A stretch of DNA of 64,000 nucleotides from positions 14,544-78,543 of the forward strand of contig CALOEW010000082.1 in NCBI GenBank assembly GCA_942492445.1. The letters are read 5' to 3'. The notes under the pieces are model-generated. The model had not been told where the DNA came from, did not search any database, and saw nothing but the letters and a program-made list of their open reading frames with translations. The stretch comes from NORP240 sp942492445. Its GTDB lineage: Bacteria > Pseudomonadota > Gammaproteobacteria > Pseudomonadales > Pseudohongiellaceae. Positions 8,546 through 18,906 of this stretch are shown here, one piece after another; positions within the stretch are counted from its first letter, which is position 1, and each line of letters starts with the position of its first letter. A program made the position numbers and the translations under genes.

Positions 8546-9497
8546 TCAGGAATGAGGCAGGAACCAGGTTTTAGCCGTCTGGTCGTGAATTCCGGCGATT
8601 TCCACCTGCAGGTCATCGATGTACTGGAACAGACCATCGCTCAACAATTCAGGAATCTGCGCCTGTCTGGTCTTGCGTAATACTCTGCGTACTTGCCGGA
8701 GTGCTCTGTTGTTGTCTGCAAGCCCGTTTATGCAGTCTTTCAGGCGTTCGAGGCAGAATGCGACTGAGCGGGGAAACTCCGAATCCTGTAACAGGAAGGC
8801 GACCACATCCTCAGCATTGACCCGATCTTTGACGTTCTGCCGGTACATCTGGTATCCGCTCAGGGAGCGCAGCACGCTCATCCAAAGCATATCCTGGTAA
8901 GGCTCGCTGGTATCCCCGTCCGACTTTCCTTCCAGGCCAAGTTCCGGCAACAGATTCCCCGATCCGACATCGACGATTCGAGTCGTCATGTCTGTTCTTT
9001 CCAGGTATCTGCCCATATCGATGAATCGATGCACATGATTATGGCTGAGGCACCCGTCCAGAAGCCCGGTAAGCTGCTGGCAATGAATGATAATCTCCTC
9101 GAGCAGCTGGTTTCGGGCGCTTCGCGAAATTTGCCCGGCACCCTTTTCCCTGGTGAGCAGGTAGATGTCATTAATCTGTTCGAATGCCTCGGAAGGAATG
9201 ATCTCCCGGGTGGTACGGGCGTTTTCCCTGACCAGGGCCAACACACTGAGTAAGCGATATGCCATTCTGCTCGGCTAACAGGAAGCGGACCACGCTGCGT
9301 TCATCATCCGAACGCCCTGCAGCGGTGAATTCCTTGTTGACACCGCTGATTTCTATCAGCGTGTGCCAGCCTACCTTGGTACCACGAGGAAGATCCAATA
9401 ACAGGTTGGAATACACACTCACCAGGCGCGCTGTATTTTCCGCTCTCTCGAGGTAGCGCGCCATCCAATATACCCGTTCAGCGACTCTAGATAACAT
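8546..9497 (-). CDS. Alpha-E domain-containing protein (COG2307), frameshifted
   Basis: The first 75 residues (MLSRVAERVYWMARYLERAENTARLV) are the unmistakable start of an alpha-E protein, and the remainder, in another frame, continues LLSVLALVRENARTTREIIPSEAFEQIND and carries a second MGRYLERTDMTTRI repeat. Removing one T from the AA/TT pair at 9252-9253 rejoins the frames into about 317 residues, a normal length. Alpha-E proteins are all-helical partners of circularly permuted ATP-grasp enzymes and are part of the Anbu-linked set, thought to make or modify a peptide. It starts 8 bp after the ATP-grasp stop codon. The frameshift is a single base and may be a sequencing error. Confidence 0.85.
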
Positions 9498-9505
9498 TGT
9501 CGTCC

Positions 9506-10945
9506 TTACTCATTAACAATCCACGTATCTTTACTGCCTCCGCCCTGGGACGAGTTGACTACGTAGGAACCTTTGACCATGGCGACCCGGGTCAAACCGC
9601 CAGGTGTTACATAGGAATCCCGGGCTTGCAGGATAAATGGACGCAGGTCAATGTGTCGGGGCTCTACGTTTCGATCGCCCAGAATTGGAGCAGTGGACAG
9701 GGAGATCAGCGGCTGCGCCATGTAATTACGCGGATTGGCCCTGATCTTGCGCGCAAACTCCTCTCTCTCCAGACTCGATGCCTGGGGCCCCATCAGCATA
9801 CCGTAGCCGCCGGACTCGTTGGCTGGTTTGACTACCAGCTTGTCAAGATTCTGCAACACATGCTGGCATTGTGTTTTGTCCGAGCAAATAAAGCTGGGTA
9901 CATTGGGCAGGATTGGCTCCTCATCCAGGTAGTACTTGATCAGTTTCGGTACATAGGTATAGATGATCTTGTCGTCGGCGACGCCGGCTCCGGGTGCATT
10001 GGCAAGGCCGACGTTGCCTTTTATCCATGCCTGCATCAGACCCTTCACTCCCAATATGGAATCCTTGTTGAATACAGATGGGTCAAGAAACAGGTCATCA
10101 ATTCGACGGTAGATGACGTCGACGCGGGAAAGTCCGTCGATAGTGCGCATGAAGACACAATCATCCTGAACCACCAGATCGCCTCCTTCAACCAGTTCCG
10201 CACCCATGCGCTGGGCAAGAAAAGAATGTTCGAAGTAAGCAGAGTTGTAAATTCCCGGAGTCAGAACGACAACTTCCGGATTCTTGATACGCCGTGGCGA
10301 GATGGCGGCCAGTGTATCGAAGAGTTTGGTGGGGTAATCCGTTACCGGCAGGATGTCGTAGTTTTCGAACAGTTCAGGAAATACACGCTTAGTCACGGTA
10401 CGATTTTCCAGCATGTACGAGACGCCGGAAGGAACGCGCAGATTGTCCTCCAGGACATAAAACAGACCGTCTTTGTCCCGGATCAGGTCGGTTCCGCAAA
10501 TGTGTGCCCAGGTACCGAATGCGGGTTTGATGCCCATGCATTCCTTTCGGAAATTTCCAGATTCGAGAATCAGCTCTTTCGGGAGGACCTTGTCCTTGAA
10601 AACTTTTTGCGTATTGTAGATATCGTTGATAAAGAGATTGAGTGCCCGTACCCGCTGCTCCAGGCCTTTGCTGGTGGTGTCCCATTCTTTTCTGGGAATA
10701 ATGCGTGGGATTATGTCAAAAGGCCATTCCCGGTCAATGTTGCCGGCATCGCTGTAGACTGTGAAGGAAATTCCCATGGTCTGAATCGCGAGACTTGCGG
10801 CCTGCTTGCGATTACTGACTTCATCGGATTTGAGCGAACGCAGATAGCTGACCAGGCGGCGGGCGTGCTTGCGGGCATAACCGGGCGAGCTTATGGTTTC
10901 GTCGTAAAAATCCCCCGGGTTATAATTTTTCCAGTCCACGCGCAT
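9506..10945 (-). CDS. Circularly permuted type 2 ATP-grasp protein (COG2308)
   Basis: About 479 residues from the ATG at 10945 (MRVDWKNYNPGDFYDET, the usual start of the family); an ATG at 10981 would add 12 residues. Family marks include GTDLIRDKDGLFYVLEDNLRVPSGVSYMLENR, NAPGAGVADDKIIYTYVPKLI and VVKPANESGGYGML, which hold the nucleotide- and metal-binding residues, and a C-terminal LSTAPIL...RHIDLRPF. These enzymes probably form amide bonds between carboxylates and amines using ATP. With the alpha-E gene 8 bp downstream and Anbu nearby, it is the ligase of the Anbu-type locus. The product is unknown. Confidence 0.92.
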   Translation of the reverse strand: MRVDWKNYNPGDFYDETISSPGYARKHARRLVSYLRSLKSDEVSNRKQAASLAIQTMGISFTVYSDAGNIDREWPFDIIPRIIPRKEWDTTSKGLEQRVRALNLFINDIYNTQKVFKDKVLPKELILESGNFRKECMGIKPAFGTWAHICGTDLIRDKDGLFYVLEDNLRVPSGVSYMLENRTVTKRVFPELFENYDILPVTDYPTKLFDTLAAISPRRIKNPEVVVLTPGIYNSAYFEHSFLAQRMGAELVEGGDLVVQDDCVFMRTIDGLSRVDVIYRRIDDLFLDPSVFNKDSILGVKGLMQAWIKGNVGLANAPGAGVADDKIIYTYVPKLIKYYLDEEPILPNVPSFICSDKTQCQHVLQNLDKLVVKPANESGGYGMLMGPQASSLEREEFARKIRANPRNYMAQPLISLSTAPILGDRNVEPRHIDLRPFILQARDSYVTPGGLTRVAMVKGSYVVNSSQGGGSKDTWIVNE

Positions 10946-11025
10946 ATAAGGCGTATGTCTCCCTGATTGACAGTCGCCCATACCTTACTGCAAGAAGCGA
11001 TAACAGGCAAATTAAAGCTGAGGAG

Positions 11026-11835
11026 TCAGACCAGACCTCTCAACTGGCGCCAGTCTAGCTGTTTCAACAGGCCACACAGGTGATTGAATTGGATATCTCG
11101 ATCACGAATATGTCTGGCAGTCAGCTGTGCACTGTTTTCGAGCAAGTTGGAACAGTCATTCAGATACTCAATTGTCACATCGCAATCATGAATTTCCCCG
11201 GCAAGGCCATGGATTTCTTTCAACTGGGCCATCAGAGGAGTCCGCCTGGTATCGGTAACCAGTTCCAACAGATAGTACAGTTTCTTGGTCTGCTTGCGCA
11301 TTGAGTGAAGTTCCTGACTGCTGACTTTACCTTTGTCAATTCGCTTGATATGCATCCGGATTATTCCGGTCCGGTGCCCGATCCGCCTGCGCAATCGCCT
11401 TTTCAGGGACCGATTTTCCGCATACATTACTGGCGGGGTCAGTTTATCGAGCTCTCTGGCCGCTTTGGTTGCCGTGCTCAGCTGCTGTTCACGTAGCCGC
11501 ACCAATCTGGTATGCAGCAGACGACTGTCCGCCTCGTGGGTTTCTGCTACTGGCTCGGATGTCCTCAGCTTTCCCAACATGATGTCGCTGTCGCGGATGA
11601 CACTGTAGAGACTGAATAACCGTTGAGCCAGGACCATGAATCTTTCCGATTCGGAGGACTTTGCTGCCCGGGGATAAATGCTGTAACAGGCCTGCAGGCG
11701 CCGGAAAGACGTTCGGATGTCGTGGATAGCGCCTGCATCAGGAGTATCCAGGCATCTTGTCAGTTGTTTTTTGAACCGCTGCAGGCGGGGTTGTAATTGA
11801 TCCCGAAGCGAGGGAGCTCTTTGACTTGAACTCAT
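11026..11835 (-). CDS. CHAD domain-containing protein
   Basis: About 269 residues from the ATG at 11835; a start at 11910 would overlap the neighbouring permease and adds no recognised sequence. The protein is helical and rich in conserved His, Arg and Lys: AGAIHDIRTSFRRLQACYSIYP, HSMRKQTKKLYYLLELV and EIHGLAGEIHDCDVTIEYL are CHAD patterns. CHAD domains bind polyphosphate through a basic central tunnel. No CYTH triphosphatase domain is attached. The stop codon of the ATP-grasp operon start region lies 45 bp away, and the upstream permease is co-oriented. Confidence 0.85.
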   Translation of the reverse strand: MSSSQRAPSLRDQLQPRLQRFKKQLTRCLDTPDAGAIHDIRTSFRRLQACYSIYPRAAKSSESERFMVLAQRLFSLYSVIRDSDIMLGKLRTSEPVAETHEADSRLLHTRLVRLREQQLSTATKAARELDKLTPPVMYAENRSLKRRLRRRIGHRTGIIRMHIKRIDKGKVSSQELHSMRKQTKKLYYLLELVTDTRRTPLMAQLKEIHGLAGEIHDCDVTIEYLNDCSNLLENSAQLTARHIRDRDIQFNHLCGLLKQLDWRQLRGLV

Positions 11836-11867
11836 GGCCGATTGACCCGGTAAGCTGACGGTAGGGG

Positions 11868-13697
11868 CTACAAATAGAGACTGCTGAGAATCCACGAGTA
11901 GGTCAGCCACATGATAAACGTCAGTGGCAACCCCACCTTCAGAAAATCGTTAAAGGTGTAATTTCCGGCACTCATAACAAGCAGGTTGGTCTTGTACGAC
12001 ATGGGGGTGGCATAGCTGAGGTTGGCACCGAAAAGAACTGCCAGTACGAAAGGCTCTGGAGAAACGCCAAGTTGCTCAGCGATCCCGATCCCGATTGGGG
12101 TTCCGATTACTGCCGCCGCATTGTTGGAAACAATGTTGGTGAAAATGGCGATCAGCAGAATGAGGGCACTTAGAACGGTCGCCGGCGAGGCATCCTGGGT
12201 GAAATAGAGAAAAACCTCGGTCATGTAGTCAGAAGCATCGGTTACGAGCAGAGCTTCACCAAGAGCCAGGCTCGCCACCACCACGAAGAATACCGAAGAA
12301 CTGATTGAGCGAATTGCTGTTCCCAGATTCAGGCTGCGGGTCGCCACCATGATTATCGCCCCGGCCAGGCTGCTGATTGCTATGGGCAACAGACCGAACG
12401 CTGCGGAGATTACCACGGTAAGCAGGATTATCAGCGCCAGCGGAGCCCGCTTGGTGCGTGGAACTTCTTCCGAAGCGTCAAGCACAAGAAATTCCGTGCT
12501 GCGCTTGAGTTTTTTGATTTCCTCCTTGCTTCCTTGCACCAGCAGCACATCCCCCTGCTCAAGGATGACATCCATGATTTCTTCACCTCCTTTCCAGATA
12601 TCCTTGCCAGCCCGATGCAGGGCCAGCACGAGAAGCTGGTGGCGTTGCACAAACCCGGAGTAGCGAAGATTGGCACGATCCAGCGAGGACCCGGCCACCA
12701 CGGCTATCTCCGCTACTGCCTGGTTTTCCGCCCGCAGAGGGTGCTCCTCGTCGACCCGTGTTTCGCCGGAGTACAGGGTTGCCTTCAGGGCTGTGGCAGC
12801 CTCGCGGATGTTCTTTGCCGTGTCCATGACTCGAAGGCGGTCACCGGCCTGCAGTATGGCGTCCGGCAGGGGGAAAATCTGGTGATCGCCACGGTTGATC
12901 CGCACCAGGTTGATATTGTTCCCCGCAAGTTTCTTGGTGTCGGCGACAGACTTTCCTATGCAGGAGCTGTTTTCATCCAGGTGAAGTCTCGCCTGGAACA
13001 GCCTTGGGGAGGTGTCTGCCAACTCAATGTCGCGCTTGGGCAACATCCGCGGCGCCAGCAACCACAGGTAGGCGATTGCTACGCCGCTGGCGATGGCTGC
13101 GGGCAGCACAAAGTCGAACATCTGCAATCTGGGCTGTCCCATATCGCTGGCGACGCTGACCACCAGCAGATTGGTTGAAGTTCCGATGGTTGTGCTCATT
13201 CCACCAACCAGCGTTGCAAAGCCCATGGGCATGAGAATCTTGGATGTGGTTGTCTTGGTACGTAGGCAGACACTTATCAGAATCGGCAACAACAGCACGA
13301 CGATTGGCGTGTTGTTGATAAAGGCGCTGAGAATGGCGCTGACTACCAGTGTGGCCAGTAAAGAAAAGAACGGGGATATCGCCCAGGCGCGCGTCAGCAG
13401 TCGCCCAACCGGTTCCAGAGCACCGGTAGTCACCAGGCCCTGGCCGATAACCATCAGCGAACAGACTGCTATCAGAGCTTCGTGCCCAAACCCGTGGAAG
13501 AATTCGGTTGCCTCAAAAAGCTCGCCATCCCGTTCGAATGGAAACAGTGAAAAGGCTACCGACAGTATCCCCAGTAACCCCAGGCTGGAAATTTCCAGAG
13601 GCAGGTTTTTTCGGGTAAAGAGAAAAAACGCAAACGCCGTTATCAGCATGGCGAACAATGCATGAGAATTGGGAATCGTGGGAAATGTCACTTCCAT
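11868..13697 (-). CDS. SLC13 family permease with two RCK_C (TrkA-C) domains
   Basis: About 609 residues. The N-terminal half has several membrane spans with INNTPIVVLLLPI and a GMSTTIGTSTNLLVVSVA loop, the SLC13/DASS signature. The middle (about residues 200-390) holds two soluble RCK_C-type domains (LHLDENSSCIGKSVADTKKLAGNNINLVRINR and a second LRYSGFVQRHQLLVLALHRAGK). The C-terminal half repeats the transport fold, ending with NIVSNNAAAVIGTPIGIG. Proteins of this layout import sulfate, dicarboxylates or similar anions with Na+; the substrate cannot be read off. The ATG at 13697 is preferred over an in-frame start six codons upstream. Confidence 0.88.
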   Translation of the reverse strand: MEVTFPTIPNSHALFAMLITAFAFFLFTRKNLPLEISSLGLLGILSVAFSLFPFERDGELFEATEFFHGFGHEALIAVCSLMVIGQGLVTTGALEPVGRLLTRAWAISPFFSLLATLVVSAILSAFINNTPIVVLLLPILISVCLRTKTTTSKILMPMGFATLVGGMSTTIGTSTNLLVVSVASDMGQPRLQMFDFVLPAAIASGVAIAYLWLLAPRMLPKRDIELADTSPRLFQARLHLDENSSCIGKSVADTKKLAGNNINLVRINRGDHQIFPLPDAILQAGDRLRVMDTAKNIREAATALKATLYSGETRVDEEHPLRAENQAVAEIAVVAGSSLDRANLRYSGFVQRHQLLVLALHRAGKDIWKGGEEIMDVILEQGDVLLVQGSKEEIKKLKRSTEFLVLDASEEVPRTKRAPLALIILLTVVISAAFGLLPIAISSLAGAIIMVATRSLNLGTAIRSISSSVFFVVVASLALGEALLVTDASDYMTEVFLYFTQDASPATVLSALILLIAIFTNIVSNNAAAVIGTPIGIGIAEQLGVSPEPFVLAVLFGANLSYATPMSYKTNLLVMSAGNYTFNDFLKVGLPLTFIMWLTYSWILSSLYL

Positions 13698-13821
13698 CGG
13701 TAGAATACTCCACAAAATCTCTTTGCTGCGCCATGGCGGGACGCAGCGATGATACTAAGGGTGCTGGCAGGAATACACCTGTCCCAAAGGGCTTGAAAGC
13801 GGGGCTGCGGGTCCAGCAGGT

Positions 13822-15790
13822 TTACTCGGGAATTCCGGCAATGTTGTCTGGATCATTGAAGAGTTTTTCGCTTGCTGTGCGCACTTGGCGATTGTTCCCG
13901 ACACGCACTGTGTAGCCTGCACGGTCGAAGTATTCCAGGATTTCTATGCACAGATTCCGTCCGATTCCCAGCCGGTCTCTGAATTCGATGACGGTAAAAC
14001 CCGTTTCTTGCTCACCGGCCAGGGATTCGGTGAATTCAGCGAGTTGTCTAATGGTTTCAGGAAGGTAATGACGGTTCCCTGCTACCTGCACCAGGTTGCC
14101 GGTTTTGCGAGCAGCGGCCAGTATTCGTTCCAGAGCATCCAGCTTTATACCGGTCATGTCGGCCAGCTCCCGCGTTCGTGGGGGTACCAGGCCTGTGTCC
14201 AGCATCAGTGGCCTGATCTGGTCCGCAAACAGCTGCTCCTCCCGGGACAGCGTTGGCCGGTGGTCCGGAAGATGAAGCAAGGTGCCAGAGCGCTTTATTT
14301 GTCGTTGCTTCAGCAGAATTTTGACAATGGCATGTAACAGAAGGTGTGATCTTTCGAAGACAACGAGCCGGCTCAGGTGAGATTCCAGAATACCTGCATG
14401 ACTGGGATTTTCCCGATGGTGTTTTACCAGTTTCTCGATGATCTCCTGTCCGGCCTGCTTCAGGTAACTGTCGTGCAGTAGTATCGATTGCTCTCCTCTA
14501 TCGACCTCGAGCCGGGAGAAGGGCACACCATTGTTGGTCAATCTTGTCACCAGTTCCTCCACCCGGCTCATACGGCAGTTTCTACAGCGGGCGAAGCGCT
14601 CCAGGGATACGCCTCCTGCCTGGCTTTCCAGCAAATCGTTCAGGGCGGGGTAATCGTCCTGATCCATGAATTTCAGAAACTCTAGTCGTGAGTCACTTTC
14701 CCTGCCGCGGCGGGGCACGACGGTATCCACAACCGTGCCCCCGCCAATAGTTCGTTCGCAGGCCGGGTCTCGCAGTATGAAGCGATCACCGTGATTAGCC
14801 AGAATGGCTGCGTCGCTGTACAGCTGATAGTAGGGAGATGAAGCTTCGCCGAGTTTCCGGATTCTCACCAGGTGGTGGGCGGTACCGTGGTAGAAATGAA
14901 AACGCACTCCTGAATTGAAGTTTATCGGCGCCAGGAGCCGGAGGCGGGCATCAATCCGGTTTGTGGGATGGTAAAGCTGCCTGTCGAGCAGCCAGTCCCC
15001 TCGTTCCACCTGGTGGTGGGGGAGACTGATATTGATAGCCAGTCGCTCTCCGGCACAAGCACTCTGCACCGTAAACCGGTCATGGCGAATGCCCTTGATT
15101 CTCACGGGGGCACCGGAGCCCGAGTGGACTAGTTCAACTGCTGAGTCGAGTTCGCCTGCGATGACCGTGCCGGTAACCACGGTACCAATCCCCTTTACGG
15201 TGAACGCCCGGTCAATGGGAAACCTCGGCAGTCTCGCCCGCTGCGGGGGACGAGATGAATCCGAATGAAGCAGTGACTCCAGGTGAGCCAGCAGTGAGTC
15301 CATACCGGAGCCTGACCGGGAGGAAACAGGGAATACCGGCGAGTCCGCGAAAACAGTGGCTTGTACCATAGCCGAGATTTCCCGTCTTGTTGCGGCGATC
15401 CGGTCCGACGAGACCCTGTCTGTTTTGGTGATGACGATTGCACATCCGGATACGCCAAGGAGGTCCAGAATCGTCAGGTGTTCGCGGGTCTGTGGCATTA
15501 TGCCGTCGTCTGCGGCCACTACCAGCAACGCGAAGTCAACGGCACCGATTCCGGCCAAGGCATTGTTGATGAAATCGGTGTGGCCTGGTACGTCGACAAA
15601 TCCGATAGTCAGTCCGGGTGCTGAGGTACCGTCAGGGTAAGACAGGTGGTGGTAGGCAAATCCCACGTTGATACTGAGACCCCGGGCTTTTCGTCGGCCA
15701 CGGTGTGTCAGTGTCTGTGCCAGTAATATGGCGAACCAGGCCAGTTTTGCCGTGGTCCACTGGACTGCAGTAGCGATGGTGATAGTCTGT
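13822..15790 (-). CDS. selB: Selenocysteine-specific elongation factor SelB, N-terminus frameshifted
   Basis: SelB is the GTPase that brings Sec-tRNA to UGA codons marked by a SECIS element. The continuous frame (15666 to 13822, 614 residues) holds G3 (DVPGHTDF), G4 (TKTD), the translation-factor beta barrels and the C-terminal winged-helix repeats (LFADQIRPLMLDTGLVPPRTREL and the following FTVIEFRDRLGIGRNLCIEILEYFDRAGYT) that bind SECIS RNA. The first 45 residues (P-loop VDHGKT, then TGTDTD and SINVGFAYHHL) are present but split by about three single-base changes between 15660 and 15780. The exact start codon is therefore uncertain. The rest is intact, so the gene is probably functional in the organism. 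Confidence 0.88.
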
Positions 15791-16169
15791 CTTAATCTGT
15801 CGTGGTTCGTGTTGAAAGTGGCGAGGAAGTACTGGCATACCCTTGCCTTGGTCGGTCAACGACAGTTATACTGTTGTGTCCGTGCTTCCGATTTCCGTAG
15901 CAGAATTGGATGCTTGACCTGAGTGCAGATGTGCAGTTAAACCACAACGGGTCCATTCCACGGTGCAAATGTGTCAGAAGTTTGGGAACCTTGCTACCCG
16001 ACTATCGAGGCTTCGAAGCCCCGTCCAATCAGAACTCGCGGTCATGCTGTTACTACTGATGACAGCACCCAGAATACCCCAATTCTGACACTGCAGTCTC
16101 TGCAATTCATGCAAAGGAGGAATTCAAGCACGAAAGAAGGCCCGGTAAAAGAGGAGGGGGAAAATCTTT
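15791..16169. other. Intergenic region between selB and the lactate permease
   Basis: About 380 bp upstream of selB and downstream of lldP. A plus-strand open frame of 98 codons crosses it (15971-16267) but runs into lldP, matches nothing recognised and has no good ribosome site. A purine-rich stretch (AAAGGAGGAATTC at 16110-16122) resembles a ribosome site without a convincing gene after it. The selB promoter should lie here. Nothing else is recognised. Confidence 0.4.
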
Positions 16170-17978
16170 CTACACCGGTTGTCGGACCACAGGCGTGCCC
16201 CCGTAGCGAAAGATCAGGAAAATCAGGCAGGCGGCGATCAGTCCCGCGAGCAGAAACCCGGCATTGAATGTCCCGCTGCCGAGATTGACAATACCATAAC
16301 CGATGGCGCCGGTGATCAGGGCATAGTAGAAGAATGGCAACAGGGTTTTGCGGATTACTGCCCCTTCCTTGCCAATCAGGCCAACCACGGCCGACGCCGC
16401 TACGACGTTGTGGACACAGATGATATTGCCGGAAGCACCTCCAACAGCCTGCAGCGCGACAATCCAGGTGGGATCGGCACCGATCCGTTCACCCACACCA
16501 AACTGGAACAGGGAAAACATCATGTTGCTGACCGTGTTGCTGCCTGCGACGAAAGCACCGAGCCCACCAATAAAGGTGGAGAAAAAGGGCCAGGCGTTTC
16601 CGGTCAGTGCTGCCACGCCTTCTGCCAGAGCGAGGGGCATGCTTGCTCAAATCCTGCCGCTCCTCCCCCGGTATTGATAAACACCTGTACCATTGGGACA
16701 GTAAATACCAGTGCAGTGGAGGCTGGCAGCAGGGTCATGCCGCAGATTCACGCCAGGCTCTGCGGTAGGCAGGAGCGCATCCATCTTATGCAGCAAATAA
16801 GTGGCCAGAATGGAAACTACGATGAATATGGTGCCCGGGGACCAGAGTCGGCGGAAAAGACGCCGTTGATACCACTGCCGGAATAATGTCCTACCAGCTG
16901 AGGGTGACCACTTGTGCTGGAGGAATCGTGCCAGGTCCAGCCAGGGCAACCGTAATCACCAGGAGCAGTGCCACCAGCAAATAGGGCGCCCAGGCTCGCA
17001 CCAGAGGCATCAGAGTCTCCTTCGGTGTCCTCGGTGCGATCGCGCTGCAGCCCGTCCATTCCTCATCCCAGTTTTCCTTACTGTCGAAATCCCAGGCCGA
17101 CTCCCGCTCTGGCACCAGGAAGCCTTTCCTGGCCGCGCTGATAACAATAGCCAGGCCAATCAGGCCGCCGAACATGGAGGGAAATTCGGGGCCCAGCAGG
17201 TTGGCGACAATGAGATACGGAATGGTCATCGAGAAGGCCGCAAACATTGCGAATCGCCAGATCTGTAGCCCCTCCGCAAATGAGCGGTTTTTGCCCAAAG
17301 AAGCGAGTCATTACGGCAGAGACTATCAGGGGGATGAAAGTGCCGCCATGAGCGTGAAGCAAGTGCCACTTTTGCCGCGATAAATGTACAGAAACTGTCG
17401 CCACTCCTCGAAACCCAGGTCCATTCGCATACTGTGCCATTTCCGGGATCTGCTGACAATCCCAGTACTTACCCCCACCAGGATTGGCGTGCCCAGAGCT
17501 CCAAATGAAACCGGTGTGCTTTGGATAATCATGCCTGCCACTACGGCGGCCATGGCGGGAAAGCCGAGACCAACCATTAGTGGTACAGCCACGGCGGCGG
17601 GCGTCCCGAATCCAGCCGAACCCTCGATAAACGAGCCAAACAGCCACGCGATGATAATCACCTGCACCCGACGGTCCGGTGTGATGTCTGAAAAGCCCTT
17701 GCGAATCGCGTAGATCGCACCGCTTTGTTTGAGAGTATTCAGCAGTAGAATCGCACCGAAGATAATGAATATCAGCGAAGCGGCGACGATCAGGCCGTTG
17801 ATCGTTGCCGCCAGAACCTGGGCCAGGGATACCTGCCAAACCAGCAGGGAAAGCAGCGCATCGCTACGATATAAGCAATGGGCATTGCGCGGCTTGCTGG
17901 CCAGCGGAGTAGAACCAGAAAGATGGCGACTGAAATAATGGGCAGAAGGGACAGCAGGGCGAGCAGGCCAGTATTCAT
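16170..17978 (-). pseudogene. lldP: L-lactate permease LldP/LctP, multiply frameshifted
   Basis: All parts of an L-lactate:H+ symporter are present in order but in changing frames. The start (MNTGLLALLSLLPIISVAIF) is at 17978, the core IIIAWLFGSFIEGSAGFGTPAAVAVPLMVGLGFPAMAAVVAGMI follows at about 17667-17326, then FAMFAAFSMTIPYLIVANLLGPEFPSMFGGLIGLAIVIS at about 17240-17110, and the C-terminal IGGLGAFVAGSNTVSNMMFSLFQ at 16640-16170. At least five or six single-base changes are needed to join them (near 17862, 17340-17380, 17290, 16900 and 16650). That is more damage than any other gene here shows, so this may be a true pseudogene rather than only sequencing error. Confidence 0.85.
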
Positions 17979-18161
17979 AGTCTTGTTCTTCTTTTAAGTT
18001 GGAGTTTTTCAGTTGGCCGAGCTTAGCAGAATACTGTTGTCGGTTACACTGTAATTTTAAGAACTCCCCGGGTGCCGGCGTGATTGATTCTGGGGTTCCC
18101 TGGACAGATGTCGGTTTCCAGGGTTTAATGTGGCGATAACATTCAGCAGGGAGAGTAATTC

Positions 18162-18758
18162 ATGGGTATAGCCGCGATAGTTATTCTGGCACTGCTCGCT
18201 GTACTGATACTCTATCTTATCGGGGTCTTCAACCGGCTGGTCAGCCTGAAAAACCGCTACCAGAATGCCTTTGCCCAGATCGAAGTGCAACTCAAAAGGC
18301 GCTATGACCTGATTCCCAACCTGGTTGAAACGGCCAAGGCTTATCTGAAGCCATGAGCGGGAAACCCTGGAGGCCGTCACAAACGCCAGAAACGCAGCGA
18401 TGCAGGTTTGCAGGCAGCGGCTGCTGATCCGGGTAATGCGGCAGCTATGAGTGAACTGGTGAGCAAGGAAGGGGCGCTGGCAGGTGCTCTGGGTCGGTTG
18501 AACGTGGTGATGGAAGCTTATCCGGATCTGAAAGCCAATCAGAACATGATGCAACTCAGCGAAGAGCTTACCAGTACGGAAAACAAGGTGGCTTTCTCTC
18601 GGCAGGCGTTCAATGACCAGGTAATGGCCTATAACACGTTTAAACAAAGTTTCCCAGCCGTTATGGTAGCTGGTGCGTTCGGCCACGGCCAGGATGCCAG
18701 CCTGCTGGAGTTCGAGGACAGTGAAGCTATTCAGGAAGCGCCGAAAGTCTCTTTTTAG
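18162..18758 (+). CDS. lemA: LemA family protein, frameshifted
   Basis: A short N-terminal membrane anchor (MGIAAIVILALLAVLILYLIGVFNRLVSLKNRY) is followed by the LemA mark QNAFAQIEVQLKRRYDLIPNLVE. The frame breaks after AKAYLKP; reading one base less at CC (about 18351-18353) restores HERETLEAV-NARNAAMQ, and a second single-base change near 18405 leads into AAAADPGNAAAMSELVSKEGALAGALGRLNVVMEAYPDLKANQNMMQLSEELTSTENKVAFSRQAFND, the canonical C-terminal part. Two compensating indels thus separate two well-conserved halves. LemA proteins are anchored helical-bundle proteins of unknown role that pair with membrane M48 proteases, as here (next gene, same strand, 148 bp on). Confidence 0.85.
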
Positions 18759-18906
18759 GTTCCACGGTCGATGATGTTGTGCATCAATCCGGTTTCACTA
18801 ACGGCCCGGCGTAGTTACCAGACAGGACGAAAACGTCGTTCCATTCGGACTGTGGGCCGGGACAGGTGGCAGAAGAAGAGTAAATTTCCAACAACCTATC
18901 GGCGCC

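Noticed and set aside
9497..10966. A 489-codon plus-strand open frame opposite the ATP-grasp gene
   Set aside because: It is the antisense of a strongly conserved gene and has no family likeness; long antisense frames arise from the codon bias of the real gene.
15971..16267. A 98-codon plus-strand gene between selB and lldP
   Set aside because: It runs into the 3' part of lldP, has no similarity and no suitable ribosome site.
18162..18758. The TGA in lemA read as a selenocysteine codon
   Set aside because: Removing one base just before it restores the conserved LemA sequence, and the position is not a Cys in the family, so it is a frameshift rather than Sec.
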